From positions 1 to 47,404 of the forward strand of contig MPUH01000532.1 of the NCBI GenBank assembly GCA_001970955.1: DNA of 47,404 nucleotides, read 5' to 3'. This document shows, piece by piece, positions 20,581 through 30,699 of the stretch. The notes below the pieces were generated by a model. The model was not told the DNA's origin, ran no database searches, and saw only the letters and a list, made by a program, of their open reading frames with translations. The DNA comes from Stentor coeruleus (lineage: Eukaryota > Ciliophora > Heterotrichea > Heterotrichida > Stentoridae). Made by a program: the position numbers and the translations under genes. Numbering within the stretch: the first letter of the stretch is position 1; the number at the start of each line of letters is the position of its first letter.

Positions 20581-21638
20581 ATTTATTATCTAAATTGAGA
20601 ATAAAAATTATGTGCCAATAAAAAATATATCCCAAAGTTTAAATTTAGCAATTCATTTTGAACGAATATAGGAAAATATTTTATTAGCTTGTAATAAGAA
20701 TTATTTAAGAAAAATAGGTATTAAGTTTTGCATTGAAGCATTTGGATTTAACAACTTAATTATTAAAATTCCCTAGGTTGTTTTGATAATTAGCTGATGT
20801 GATTAAAGGTTTTAAAAATTATAAGGTAATTTTATGAAATGAAATTTGTAAAAGGCTATAAAAATTGATAAGGAGAGGTAAAAACTAAATTGGGATTTAA
20901 GAGTTTGTGGGTGCTATTATTTATAAAGATTAAATGCTCAATGAATTAAAAACTTTATAAAGTGGTGGTTATGAATGATATTTGGCTGTTCTTAATTGCG
21001 GTTGTGTAAGCAATTTCAAATACAACTTTCATATCTTTATTTAGAATTTTATGGATAAATTTGGATTAGAAAAACTAGGATTTGATTTTTTTATTTGAGT
21101 TAAAGAGTAATTGACATCAAAAGTACACATTCGATTAAAAAAATATTTTGATTTTATAACATCTAAAATAAAGAGTATCAAATATTTAAGAAATTTATGT
21201 TTAATATTATGAAGGTTGATTGTGATAGGTATGAGTAAAAACTTGTAAAGAATTTTAAGATAATATAGATAATATATATAGATAGTATTCTAAATGGTAT
21301 ACGATTTTCAGAAAGTAATTTCTCATTATCAACCTCATAGCAATCATCAGCAATAATAAGATTTCAAATATCTTTACTACTCTAAAACCCATCAAAATAA
21401 TTAATTAGCTTGTAAAATAAAAAATATAATCAAACTGATATGCCCTATTAAATAGGAAGAATTAAAAAACATATAAATCCAATCAACACACTTTCTTATG
21501 TCGTATTACCAACAACAAAAGCAATAAATAAACCCATTAAAATCACTTTTTCCCTTAGAAATAAAACCCAAACTCCTAACCTTCAAAAAATCATTATCAT
21601 TTCCTAAATAGTTTTAATTTAATATCAAAAATTGTCAA
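20581..21638. other. Divergent intergenic region with a composition switch
   Basis: No gene seen. It lies between a minus-strand gene on the left and a plus-strand gene on the right. The plus strand is G>C near the left gene (25 G, 8 C in 20881-21000) and C>G near the right gene (4 G, 30 C in 21481-21600), so each gene sees C-rich sequence upstream on its own coding strand. Confidence 0.7.
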
Positions 21639-22250
21639 ATGTCTGAAGAATCCAGACTTTTCAACATCCTCTCAGAAGAAAGCGCAAGAGCCTCAGAATT
21701 CAACAACGACATCGGGGGTTTATCAGCATGGAACAACGATTCCGCAGCTGAGATTTTCCAACGCAAAATTGCGACAGCAATCCCAGCAACACATTATCGA
21801 ATATCTAGAAAAATCGACAAAAGATACTCTAAAACCCTTCAACCACGTTCAAAAATAACTAAAAAACCAGAAATCAAACATACAAAAAGACTATCAAACC
21901 ACTCTGTCAACAAAGCTACAACAAGCTTTACTGCTTATATAAACTCTTTGATTACAAAAAACTCTCAATTGATAAAGAAACTTGATAGTCCTTATATGAT
22001 AACCGATAAACAAAAAAAACTTGAAGTTATAAGCATAAGGCTTATTGGGTCAAATGAAAACAGAGTAAAATCTGTAAGTCCTGATCGGATAATCAAAATG
22101 AAGAAACCTAAGTTGTCAGAAGATACTTTTTTAATACATGAGAAAATACCTCCTTGTATTGCTGGAAGCTCAATGACATTTTATCATAGGATGGGTAGAA
22201 TGAGGATGAAAAGTTTGAATATTAATCAAGAATGCGAAGAAAGTTTTTAA
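21639..22250 (+). CDS. Unknown basic protein
   Basis: A 203-residue protein without a recognised domain. The N-terminus (MSEESRLFNILSEESARASE) is acidic; the rest is strongly basic and Ser-rich (RYSKTLQPRSKITKKPEIKH, KMKKPKLSE) and probably disordered in part. The ATG is preceded by a C-rich G-poor 5' flank like other genes here. It is a single exon ending in TAA. It converges on the minus-strand TPR/RRM-like gene with a gap of 75 nt. Basic disordered proteins are common in ciliate cytoskeleton and chromatin, so nothing firm can be said about its role. Confidence 0.65.
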   Translation: MSEESRLFNILSEESARASEFNNDIGGLSAWNNDSAAEIFQRKIATAIPATHYRISRKIDKRYSKTLQPRSKITKKPEIKHTKRLSNHSVNKATTSFTAYINSLITKNSQLIKKLDSPYMITDKQKKLEVISIRLIGSNENRVKSVSPDRIIKMKKPKLSEDTFLIHEKIPPCIAGSSMTFYHRMGRMRMKSLNINQECEESF

Positions 22251-22325
22251 TAACCATAACAATGGAATATAGTATATAAAATGTTTAGAAAAAAAAGTTA
22301 ATTGGAGGTTATTAAAGTGATTTAG

Positions 22326-23311
22326 TTACTCCAAGATATTATAGAGACTATTTCCAATCAAATACTTGGATTGCCAATCACTCATTTTAATGTCGGCGAC
22401 TACAGGATCAGTGTCCAGAGGTAGAACTAGAGCTCTGGATTCCGGATCTCTGTGGAAGACTCGGTATACAAAAAGTACTCGATCTTTGCGTGATTCTCCT
22501 CTCTTGTGGTTGGCGTTACCTGCACTATCTCCTGTTATTGATATCCATTCTACTTTATACTTTTCCCATCCTTCAAAGCTTTCAAGTGTTTTTCGCGCAG
22601 CTGAGTGTGTAGAAAATTTCAGTATTGCATACAAAGAAGTTCCTTCATTATAAAGCTCAACATCAGTAATTCTTTTGCAGTTCGAAAACAGATTCAACAC
22701 ATCTTCTAGTGAAGATTCAACTGGCAATGGGGAGATTTTCAAAAGTTTATTAAGTCTANATAAAGCTCAACATCAGTAATTCTTTTGCAGTTCGAAAACA
22801 GATTCAACACATCTTCTAGTGAAAATTCAACTGGCAATGGGGAGATTTTCAAAAGTTTATTAAGTCTATTTCCTTTTTGAACGACCTGCCTCTTGAGGTT
22901 TTGTAGAAGGTTTTCGTATTTTGTAGGATCTGAATCAAACAAATGCTTATTATCTTTTAAAATTTGTATTGCCTCTAGGGTTTTACCTTGCTGATGGATG
23001 ACACCTGCAAGATCTTTAATAGCACTTTCAGCCCGATCTCCTTCAACAATTGCTTGTTTATAATAGTATTCAGCTTTACAAAGATCTTTTTCCATGTACT
23101 CGGCTTTCTTCGCCAAAGCGTAAGGAGAATCACCCTTTGGTATTGGATAGAATATTCTAGATTCCCGAGAGGTAGCTTTAATGTGTTTATCTTTAGGGAA
23201 TCCTTTTAGGGTTGACTTTTGAATAGGAAGTCGAGATGGTAGGAAGTAATCTCTCTGCATCTCGTCGAATGTTTCTCGCGAGGTAGTGAAATTCGATATT
23301 ATTTGAGTCAT
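22326..23311 (-). CDS. TPR plus RRM-like protein (frame broken by an assembly duplication)
   Basis: Apparently split into two frames, but a 109-nt duplication joined by one N (22650-22868) causes the break. With one copy removed, the 876-nt frame encodes 291 residues. The N-terminal part has helical repeats of TPR type (DLCKAEYYYKQAIVEGDRAE, then SAIKDLAGVIHQQGKTLEAI). The C-terminal part looks like an RNA-recognition motif: ISPLPVESSLEDVLNLFSNC (first strand and helix), ITDVELYNEGTSLYAILKFS (central strands) and a helix SAARKTLESFEGW. TPR units bind proteins and RRMs bind RNA or proteins, so an RNA-processing adaptor is possible. The exact family is not recognised. The start is the ATG at 23311; the downstream neighbour converges. 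Confidence 0.7.
22650..22868. repeat. 109-nt duplication around one N, frame-breaking (assembly artefact)
   Basis: Positions 22650-22758 and 22760-22868 match except for one G/A difference, with N at 22759. The 110-nt period shifts the frame, which produces an apparent premature stop in one copy and a false second start in the other. Confidence 0.93.
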
Positions 23312-24758
23312 TTTTATATTATTCTAGATGTATTCCATAGATTTTTATGCGGATAAATTGAGGGTTTTAGACAATTAAATCACCAAAGATTTTATGTTCG
23401 ATTTTTGGAAATTTGAATTATTTATGATATAAGTGGAAGTAAGGGATGAAATTTCGACCGCCAAATCATATTGAGGACTTAAAATTCACTTTTCTTAAAC
23501 AGGTGAAATCCTATACTATAACTAAAAATAAGCTTGTTTAGATAAAACGAAATACATTGAATTCGGATGAAATTACGCTTTAGGTAATAATTTTACCCTT
23601 TTCACCCCCTGTGTCTAGTTGTGTTGAAGTCTCAAAGCAAAGATGAAATTATTTAACCTTTATCAGAAACATGATTAATTATATTTTATATTTAAAATGA
23701 CTTAAAAAATATGAAATATGATAAAGATAAGCTTATAAGTCTTTTGAATTTATGTTATCATTCACGTTAGGGTAATAAACTTATTTCTATCGTTTTTTCG
23801 AAATATTAGAGTCTTTTTTGTATAAAACTAGAAAATCAGTGTTGTGTGTTATGCTTATAAGTAGGGAATATTTTTTTGTTAGAAATAAACGAGTTGAATC
23901 AATAGACTGAAATCAACAAATAAAATCCTTTGCAATTGACTGAATAAATTATATAATTGTATCAAAGACTGTGGATTTATATCGGTGATAGGATAAGTAT
24001 TTATACCCTAACATTATGCTTAAAAACCATATTTTAAAGTTTATTATTATATTTATAAATATGATAAAAGTTTTTATAGTCTATATGCAAAATTATATCA
24101 AAGGCATAAACTTTGATAACTTCGTCTAAGCAAGGACTTTAAGATTTGAATTTAATTTTATGTTATTTATATGTAAAAAAAGCTTTAAATATGCGAATAG
24201 TTTTCAATATAAAGTTTATAATTTAATCAATAATTCTAATACTTAAACACAATTTTCCTTATCAAACTATTTACCAAAACTAAATCCCTAATAAGAATTA
24301 TATAAAGTGTTTATATAAAATTATTCATAAAATACTTATAACCATAACAAAATCAATGCAAATATTTTTTCATATCAAAATCCTTCTCTTATCCCCAAAG
24401 CAATAATTTTCTCTCTACTTTTATCTTAACAAATATCAAAACTTATCCATAATAAACAATTTTTTTCTTTAAACGTATCTTAATATATATACAAATCATA
24501 TTTAAACTTCCTATATAACTATATATATCATAATATATGTATTAGAATCAAAGGTTCTTATTAAGTTCATTTGCTCATAAACTATTTTTTTCTTCAAAAC
24601 AATAATAAAATCTTTTTCTTCAATACCTAGCATCTCAATAAAAGAACAAAACCAATTATTTATTAATCTTTTAAAAATCCACTTTATCCTTATAATAAAA
24701 AATCCCTAAAAAAAATATTTCAATCCCTGATACTCCATATCAGTCGCCATAATATTAA
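23312..24758. other. Divergent AT-rich intergenic region
   Basis: No gene seen in 1.45 kb. The left part is G-leaning on the plus strand and the right part (about 24250-24758) is C-rich and G-poor, matching the orientation of the two flanking genes. Confidence 0.7.
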
Positions 24759-25967
24759 ATGCTTTTGTATTTACTGCTTTTAGCAACATCAATCTCAGAA
24801 ATTATAACCCAAACAGAAAATCTACTTAAAAGATACTACGGAATGCCTGATATTCCCCCAAACACAGACCTTTTAATAACCTTAGAAAAGCCCCAAGATT
24901 CTCCAAGTCTCTTATTTATGCTGCAAATTCCAGACCTACCAGAATTTGACTACAATTCTGAATCAGCGACCTGGAGTATAAGCATGTATGATGCAGATGT
25001 TGATGATTGGGCTTCAAACTCAATTACATCAAAACTTCGTCTTGAAAACAAAAATGTCAAAAAATACGGAAGATTTGGAATCGGTGTTTATAAAGGTTCA
25101 ACATTAGAAGTTAATTATACAATATCTTTCTCACCATTAAACCCTTCTGAATGTGAAGCTTCTTGTAATGAAGGGACTTGTGTATCAGGAAAATGTGTTT
25201 GTCGTAAAATACCATTTGCAGGGGAATACTGTGGGAATAGTTTAAAAACTTTGTATATTGGAAAACTTTATAATATTGAAGTTTTAAGCTGGTCTTGGGC
25301 TTTTTATCTCATGCCAAATAGTGAAAACCATGAACTTCTTTGTGAATTTATAAAAATACAACCTGGTATGGAAATTTATGAATTACAAAGTGACTCAGGA
25401 CATCATTTGCCTAGTATGCTTCATTATAAAATTGTTTATTACTTTGGTGAAAATGAAGAAAACTTTAAAGCTCCAATTTATCTTAAAGAAAACAATTATA
25501 GAATGTGGGGATTTTATTGTAATTCTGAGAGCAATTGTGAAGTTAGTATCAATTTTTCTTATCTGGATAAGCCTATGAGTAAAACTATTGTTTTTTGCCT
25601 TTTTTTATTATTAGTGGTGTTTATTTTTGTTATTGTTTATGCTACTGTGAAAATTGTTAGGAAAATAAAAGAGATTAAAGCGGCTAAAATCGCATATTCG
25701 TTACTTGAGGAAAAAAAGATGAAGCTGAGGACTAAGTTTCCTGATAAGAAGTATGAAGAGAGTGAAGAGAAAAATACATGCCCGATATGTTTGGAGGATT
25801 TTAAGAATGAAAGTATTGTGAGGATACTTTCTTGTATGCATTTGTTCCATGCTAATTGTATTGATGAGTGGTGTGCTAATAATAGTAAGTGTCCGCTGTG
25901 TAAAAGAGATGTGTTTGCTGAAGTTGAAGCTTTGCCTGTATCTGTGCCTGAGTCTTTACCTTCATGA
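24759..25967 (+). CDS. Membrane RING-H2 E3 ubiquitin ligase with EGF-like domain
   Basis: A 402-residue single-exon gene. A signal peptide (MLLYLLLLATSISEIITQ) leads into a lumenal or extracellular region that contains an EGF-like Cys cluster at about 131-160 (CEASCNEGTCVSGKCVC). A transmembrane helix lies near 273-296 (VFCLFLLLVVFIFVIVYATV), followed by basic cytoplasmic residues. A RING-H2 finger starts at about 340: CPICLEDF, then CMHLFHANCIDEWC and CPLC, with the C3H2C3 order. This layout matches the PA-TM-RING/GOLIATH group in general form, though the lumenal domain is not a clear PA domain. The protein probably ubiquitinates membrane or endosomal substrates. Stop TGA. Codon composition moves from C-rich at the start (19 G, 46 C in 24781-24960) to G-rich at the end (48 G, 16 C in 25741-25920). 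Confidence 0.88.
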   Translation: MLLYLLLLATSISEIITQTENLLKRYYGMPDIPPNTDLLITLEKPQDSPSLLFMLQIPDLPEFDYNSESATWSISMYDADVDDWASNSITSKLRLENKNVKKYGRFGIGVYKGSTLEVNYTISFSPLNPSECEASCNEGTCVSGKCVCRKIPFAGEYCGNSLKTLYIGKLYNIEVLSWSWAFYLMPNSENHELLCEFIKIQPGMEIYELQSDSGHHLPSMLHYKIVYYFGENEENFKAPIYLKENNYRMWGFYCNSESNCEVSINFSYLDKPMSKTIVFCLFLLLVVFIFVIVYATVKIVRKIKEIKAAKIAYSLLEEKKMKLRTKFPDKKYEESEEKNTCPICLEDFKNESIVRILSCMHLFHANCIDEWCANNSKCPLCKRDVFAEVEALPVSVPESLPS

Positions 25968-26793
25968 TAATGTGAATATTAGATTTAATAATTAGTTTGA
26001 AAATATAATTTGCTTTTAGTATTTTAAGTAAGAGTGTTGATATTAGTAGTATTTTTACTAGTTTATATTGTAAAATAATTAAGGTTATAGGATTGAAATT
26101 TGAAAATTGATATTAAGGCTTGATAATTATAGAAATTGAAATATTTAATGAATGCAAAAATTTGGAGAAATGAAATATCGAGTGATTAAAGGTATAAAAT
26201 AAAGTTGATTTTTTTTTATTGTTATATATGGTTTGGATTATTTTATAGTAAATGAGTAGATACAAAGTTTATATATTATAAAAATATGCTAGATTGAATT
26301 ATATATTTAGTAATTATTGATGAAAATATATTATTATATTAATACCTCGCTCTTGGTTTATTACCATACAATCATTGCTATAAATTATTAAATATAAAGA
26401 TGAAATAGGGATATATAAATCTATAAAACATTAAATACTACTTTGTATCTAATTTAATCAATCTTTATAACATCAAAATACGATACAAATTATGGCGTCT
26501 AACAATTATAACATAATAACTATATCTTAATAAATCCTATCTATAAACTCAATCTTCCACATAATTCAATATACTCCAAACATCTTTTTATAGCCTTTTC
26601 CTTCTTAAATTTCTTCAACCTTATCATCCTTATTTATCCCAAAAAAAATAATTTCATAAACCCTATTATAACATTATCTTACTCCTCAAACTTCAAATCT
26701 TCTTTAAATCATATGATAACAAACATGCTGGACAATAGTCAAGCGATAATTCCTAACTAATACTAATGATAACAAACATTTACTATATCCAAA
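25968..26793. other. Intergenic region with copy 2 of a short element
   Basis: G-leaning after the RING gene, then C-leaning toward the next gene. No coding sequence supported. The short dispersed element (26713-26779) lies just before the next start, where it could overlap the promoter. Confidence 0.65.
26713..26779. repeat. Short dispersed element, copy 2, between 14-nt direct repeats
   Basis: ATGATAACAAACAT occurs at 26713-26726 and 26766-26779. The 39 nt between them carry the core beginning GACAATAGTCAAGCGATAAT (26731-26767), 34 of 37 identical to 800-836. The flanking repeat differs from that of copy 1, as expected if it came from the target site. It ends 14 nt before the next ATG. Confidence 0.6.
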
Positions 26794-27297
26794 ATGCAGT
26801 TAACCAAAAGACAATCTCCTCATCAAATTTCAATACCCAGTAGTATCAACATAACAACATCTCATGCTCATTCAAAAAGTAGCATCCAAGATTATGACTT
26901 CTCAGTCAGTACTATTCATGAAGATCCATCTGCAACGCTCACAAATCTTTCAGACAAACGTTTAAATAAAAGTTCAGAAAAAGTTTTTCAAGACTTTGAA
27001 GCCTATATTTTAACTCCGATTCCTAAAGAAACTAATTTTCTTGAAAAAGTTGACACAAGTTTTGTGACTAAGTCGTTTATTGTTGAAATAGAAGCTGGGA
27101 TGATGGTTACTGAATGTAAGGGAGTTATTGAAAAACTTAATGCTAGACTTGATGAGAACTTTGAGAGGATTAGTAGAGAAAGTGTGGAAAATGTAAGATT
27201 GAAGCAGGTGGTGAATGAATTAAAAGATAAAATTGATGAGAAAAAACAGTTTGAAGTTAACTGTAATAAAGCTTCATGCGGATGCTTTATTATATAA
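26794..27297 (+). CDS. Coiled-coil protein with C-terminal CaaX box
   Basis: A 167-residue protein. The first 70 residues are Ser/Thr-rich and probably disordered. Residues about 95-155 form a charged helix with coiled-coil spacing (CKGVIEKLNARLDENFERIS, VRLKQVVNELKDKIDEKKQF). It ends KASCGCFII: CFII fits a CaaX prenylation signal with nearby Cys residues that could be palmitoylated. Together these suggest a membrane-anchored coiled-coil protein. The start ATG is followed directly by MQLTKRQSPHQ. It is a single exon ending in TAA. No homologue is recognised. Confidence 0.65.
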   Translation: MQLTKRQSPHQISIPSSINITTSHAHSKSSIQDYDFSVSTIHEDPSATLTNLSDKRLNKSSEKVFQDFEAYILTPIPKETNFLEKVDTSFVTKSFIVEIEAGMMVTECKGVIEKLNARLDENFERISRESVENVRLKQVVNELKDKIDEKKQFEVNCNKASCGCFII

Positions 27298-27576
27298 ATT
27301 GCATATATATAATTTTATTATTAGAAGATCATTATGGTTTATGATTTGAGAATCGATTATGAATTTTTAAAAAATTTATAAATAAAAGATAAGATTAATT
27401 GTAAAGTTATTTGATGGAGTTATAATAAAGTACTTCATTCAAATCCAAATTTTTTTTTATATGTATTTAAATCATCCAAAACATCTAATAATAATATTTA
27501 TCATATATAAAAAACTTTTACTAATAAATCTAGTTCTAATCTTTAAACCTATATAAAAACTCATATTTAAATATTT

Positions 27577-28980
27577 ATGTCAAGACTAGGCTATGTCACA
27601 GGAGGCTACACGCCGTTAATGATGGCTGCTGAAGAAGGCAACCTAGCACGAGTCAAGCAGTTCATCCCAAAGTCGCAAATAAACCAGAAAAACGATTCTG
27701 GGTACTCAGCTCTAGCTCTAGCAGTAAAATCAGGCAAAGGTGAAATTGTCCAAGAGCTCCTACGTAATAACGCTGACATAAACTCACGAAACAACGTAAT
27801 CTTCATTTAGGCTGGTCAATCAATTCTTTTCATGGCTTGCTGGTATAATCATGAAGAGATCGCAAATGATCTTCTAAAAGCCGGCTGCGAAATTGACGCA
27901 TATGATCAGCGAGGGTGGACTTCTCTTATGATTGCCGTTTATCACAACCATGCAAAAATTGTTAAACTTCTTATAGACCATGGTGCTGATCCAAAGCATA
28001 AAGACTCAGTATTTATTATCTAGTTCGGTAAAGACTGTATTTCAAGATGTAAATCTGATGAAATTAGAAATATTCTAACACCTAAAACTGAGAAACCTAA
28101 ATCACCTAAACGACCTGTTAAATCTAGAGAAACAACACCAACAAGAAAACAAGTACATCCTTCTACAGTATATAAATCAGTGACTGGGGAAGAAAAATCT
28201 GAAGAAAAAATTTTTAAGTTTAAAGATGAGCTTGAAAGGCATATAAAAGCTAGTACAACAACATTAGCATGTCATGCAGCTGAGGATTGTATGACTAAAT
28301 TAAGAAGAAATTTAACTACAGAAATGACTAAAGCTTATGATAGATTGTATGAAACAGCTTTAGCAGATTTAAATCATCATATGCAGGAATTATATAATAC
28401 TATGGCTCAGAAATTATTAGATGAACTTGAAACTTCTAGTAAAAATAATGGGTTAAATATACCTGGAGAGTATAAATTACAAAGTTTACAATTACCTGTC
28501 CACGCTAAGCGTGGACCACCTAAACTTCCCCCTCAAACATTTGGAAGAGTTTATGACCAGCTTATAAAATCACCTTTAAGAACTGTTCCAGGTAGAGAAA
28601 ATAGTATGACTGCTGAAGAACTTGAAGCTGAATTGTATGTTTTTATTGATAGAGAAATAGAAAGTTTGTCTAATAAACTTGATATTATCAGTTCGACTCA
28701 AATAAAAGAAGAAGTTTCAGCTAGAGTTCAACAATTAAGTCAGTTTATTATGCAGGAAATGGAACATAATATAAGTAGTATGGTTTCAAGATTATATTTG
28801 GAATTACAAGCTGTTGTTGAAGATAGGATGCAAGAAATTTTAGCTGCTAATTTACAACCTATGTCTAGACCACCATCAGCACCATCATTACCAAGACTTA
28901 ATTTGGATATACTTAGAGAACAGAATGATAATAGTGAGTATATTCAGAATATAGCGAATAATTATAGGAAGGTCAATTAG
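27577..28980 (+). CDS. Ankyrin-repeat protein with C-terminal coiled coil
   Basis: A three-exon gene of 457 residues: exon 1 27577-27795, exon 2 27811-28008, exon 3 28024-28980, separated by two 15-nt introns. Splicing builds four consecutive ankyrin repeats at residues about 8-140 (GYTPLMMAAEEGNLARVKQF, GYSALALAVKSGKGEIVQEL, then GQSILFMACWYNHEEIANDL across the first junction, and GWTSLMIAVYHNHAKIVKLL). After a basic Pro-rich linker, residues about 195-440 are helical with coiled-coil stretches (DELERHIKASTTTLACHAAE, EISS-like and MVSRLYLELQAVVEDRM). A scaffold role is inferred from this layout; the specific complex is unknown. The gene is a clear demonstration of the 15-nt introns. Confidence 0.88.
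27796..27810 (+). other. 15-nt intron 1 of the ankyrin/coiled-coil gene
   Basis: GTAATCTTCATTTAG, A at position 10, in-frame TAG. Removal joins INSRNN to AGQSILFMAC within an ankyrin repeat. Confidence 0.93.
28009..28023 (+). other. 15-nt intron 2 of the ankyrin/coiled-coil gene
   Basis: GTATTTATTATCTAG, A at position 10, in-frame TAG. Removal joins DPKHKDS to FGKDCISRCKSDEIRNIL, the end of the last ankyrin repeat. Confidence 0.93.
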
Positions 28981-29324
28981 ATGTTTAAATTATGTGGTTT
29001 TTTAGATTTTTATGAGGTGGTTTGTCAAAAGAAAAATGAATAACAATTAGTGTTTAGAGCTGAGTAGATGGAAATGATTTCAAGTAAGAATTAAATNTTA
29101 GTGTTTAGAGCTGAGTAGATGGAAATGATTTCAAGTAAGAATTAAATCAATTCTAAATATTTTATATCATATTTGTGTTTATCTTATAATAATATAGTAT
29201 CTTTCTGATAAATCTATAAACTAACAGCTTTACTTTAAAGCATATAAGCTCAACACTAATCTCCAAAAAAAGCTTAATTTATTACAAAATTTAAATGAAC
29301 TTCATAGTATTAATATAAACAACT
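28981..29324. other. Intergenic region with an N-joined duplication
   Basis: No gene. It contains the 50-nt duplication at 29047-29147. Composition changes from G-leaning (after the upstream gene) to C-leaning (before 29325). Confidence 0.7.
29047..29147. repeat. 50-nt duplication around one N (assembly artefact)
   Basis: Positions 29047-29096 and 29098-29147 are identical with N at 29097. Intergenic. Confidence 0.92.
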
Positions 29325-29777
29325 ATGAATAAGGATAAAAAGAATGCTGATTTTATGTTCCAAACAGACCTTGAACTCCATTCTCCATCAAGCAACTTAA
29401 TATTCTACCTATCTCCAAAGCCAAAATCTAGAACCGTAGATTTTTCTTTAAAACTCCTAGAATTTAATCTAAACTCCGATATCAACTCATCAAATACTTA
29501 TAAAACTCCTAAAGCTATAAGTAAAAAGCTTAAAATCGACAAACACTTTCATTCAAATAGTAAAAAAAAGCCTTTAGAAAGAATTTTCCACAACCCAATA
29601 CTTGAACCTTTAGCTAAAAAACATATAGGAAACAGGAAAATACTGAAAACATCTAATCCTATGCCTATTATTGTAAGAACTGGGGAAAACTATTTTAAGT
29701 ACTCAAAAAACCCAATTAACATGACGAATGATCTTAAATATGCTGTAGCTCTTGATATATATCATTTAAGTAATTAA
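29325..29777 (+). CDS. Unknown basic protein
   Basis: A 150-residue protein, basic and rich in Ser, Asn and Lys, with no recognised domain. It begins MNKDKKNADFMFQTDLELHS and has a Lys-rich middle (SKKLKIDKHFHSNSKKKP). Its plausibility as a gene rests on its length and on a C-leaning 5' flank with a G-leaning 3' flank like the recognised genes. It is a single exon ending in TAA. The function is unknown. Confidence 0.55.
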   Translation: MNKDKKNADFMFQTDLELHSPSSNLIFYLSPKPKSRTVDFSLKLLEFNLNSDINSSNTYKTPKAISKKLKIDKHFHSNSKKKPLERIFHNPILEPLAKKHIGNRKILKTSNPMPIIVRTGENYFKYSKNPINMTNDLKYAVALDIYHLSN

Positions 29778-30699
29778 GATTTGATATTTTATAGAAAAAG
29801 GATTTTGTTTATGATTTGGGAATTGAAGTTTTTATATTAAGTCTTTGAGATATCCTTTATTTTGTTATATTAAGAAAAATGTGCTATGCTGCTGTGTGCT
29901 TTTTTTTTGTAGTAAATTGAAGTATCTTATTAGTATTTGATTTAAGGTTAGATGGTATATATGCTTAATTAATTATGGATAAAGTTGATATGTTTTTAAT
30001 TAAGATGATGATGGATAATTAAAAAGAGATATAATTATTGGATTTTTTATATGTTTAGATATAAATTTTCATGAAAAGTTATTCATTAATAATATACTTC
30101 AGACGTAATCTCATTATAAAACCTATAGCTTTAAGTTGCTAATGATAATTTATCTATTTGGGTCATAATGATATGAGACCTAGTTCTAGCCTAAGTGTTT
30201 CATCATCAGCTCATTTCTTATTCCAAATAAAATCTTGCATATCTTTTTGATTGTGCAGTAGTTAAAAGCTGAGTCCAAAAAAATCCTAAATTTTATTATA
30301 AGCACAAAATTATTTTTAAAGCTATGATTACGATAACATATATTTAAACGATTATTTTATCAAAATTTCACATATAAAAACCTCATACTTTTTTTTATTT
30401 TTTCTCTATCCATGCTTGCTCTATACCTGCACAGTCTTATCAAACCTGATACCATCATAACACTATGACTAAACTATCTTAAATCCAAAAATAATAAACT
30501 TTATTATATCTTTAATCAATTCAAAATACTCAAAACCATCTTTTTTACTACAACCACACTAAAAATCTAGCCTAACTATCAAAATTCTAAAAAATCATCC
30601 TAAAACTTCTTAGTTATTATCTTAAAATCATCAATCTTTCAATACAACAACTATCCTTATATAAAAAATATATACTATTCTATTGATATATTATATAAA
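29778..30699. other. AT-rich intergenic region
   Basis: No gene seen in 0.9 kb. G-leaning on the left (after 29777) and C-rich, G-poor from about 30380 to the next start, the usual 3'-flank to 5'-flank change between tandem genes. Confidence 0.7.
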
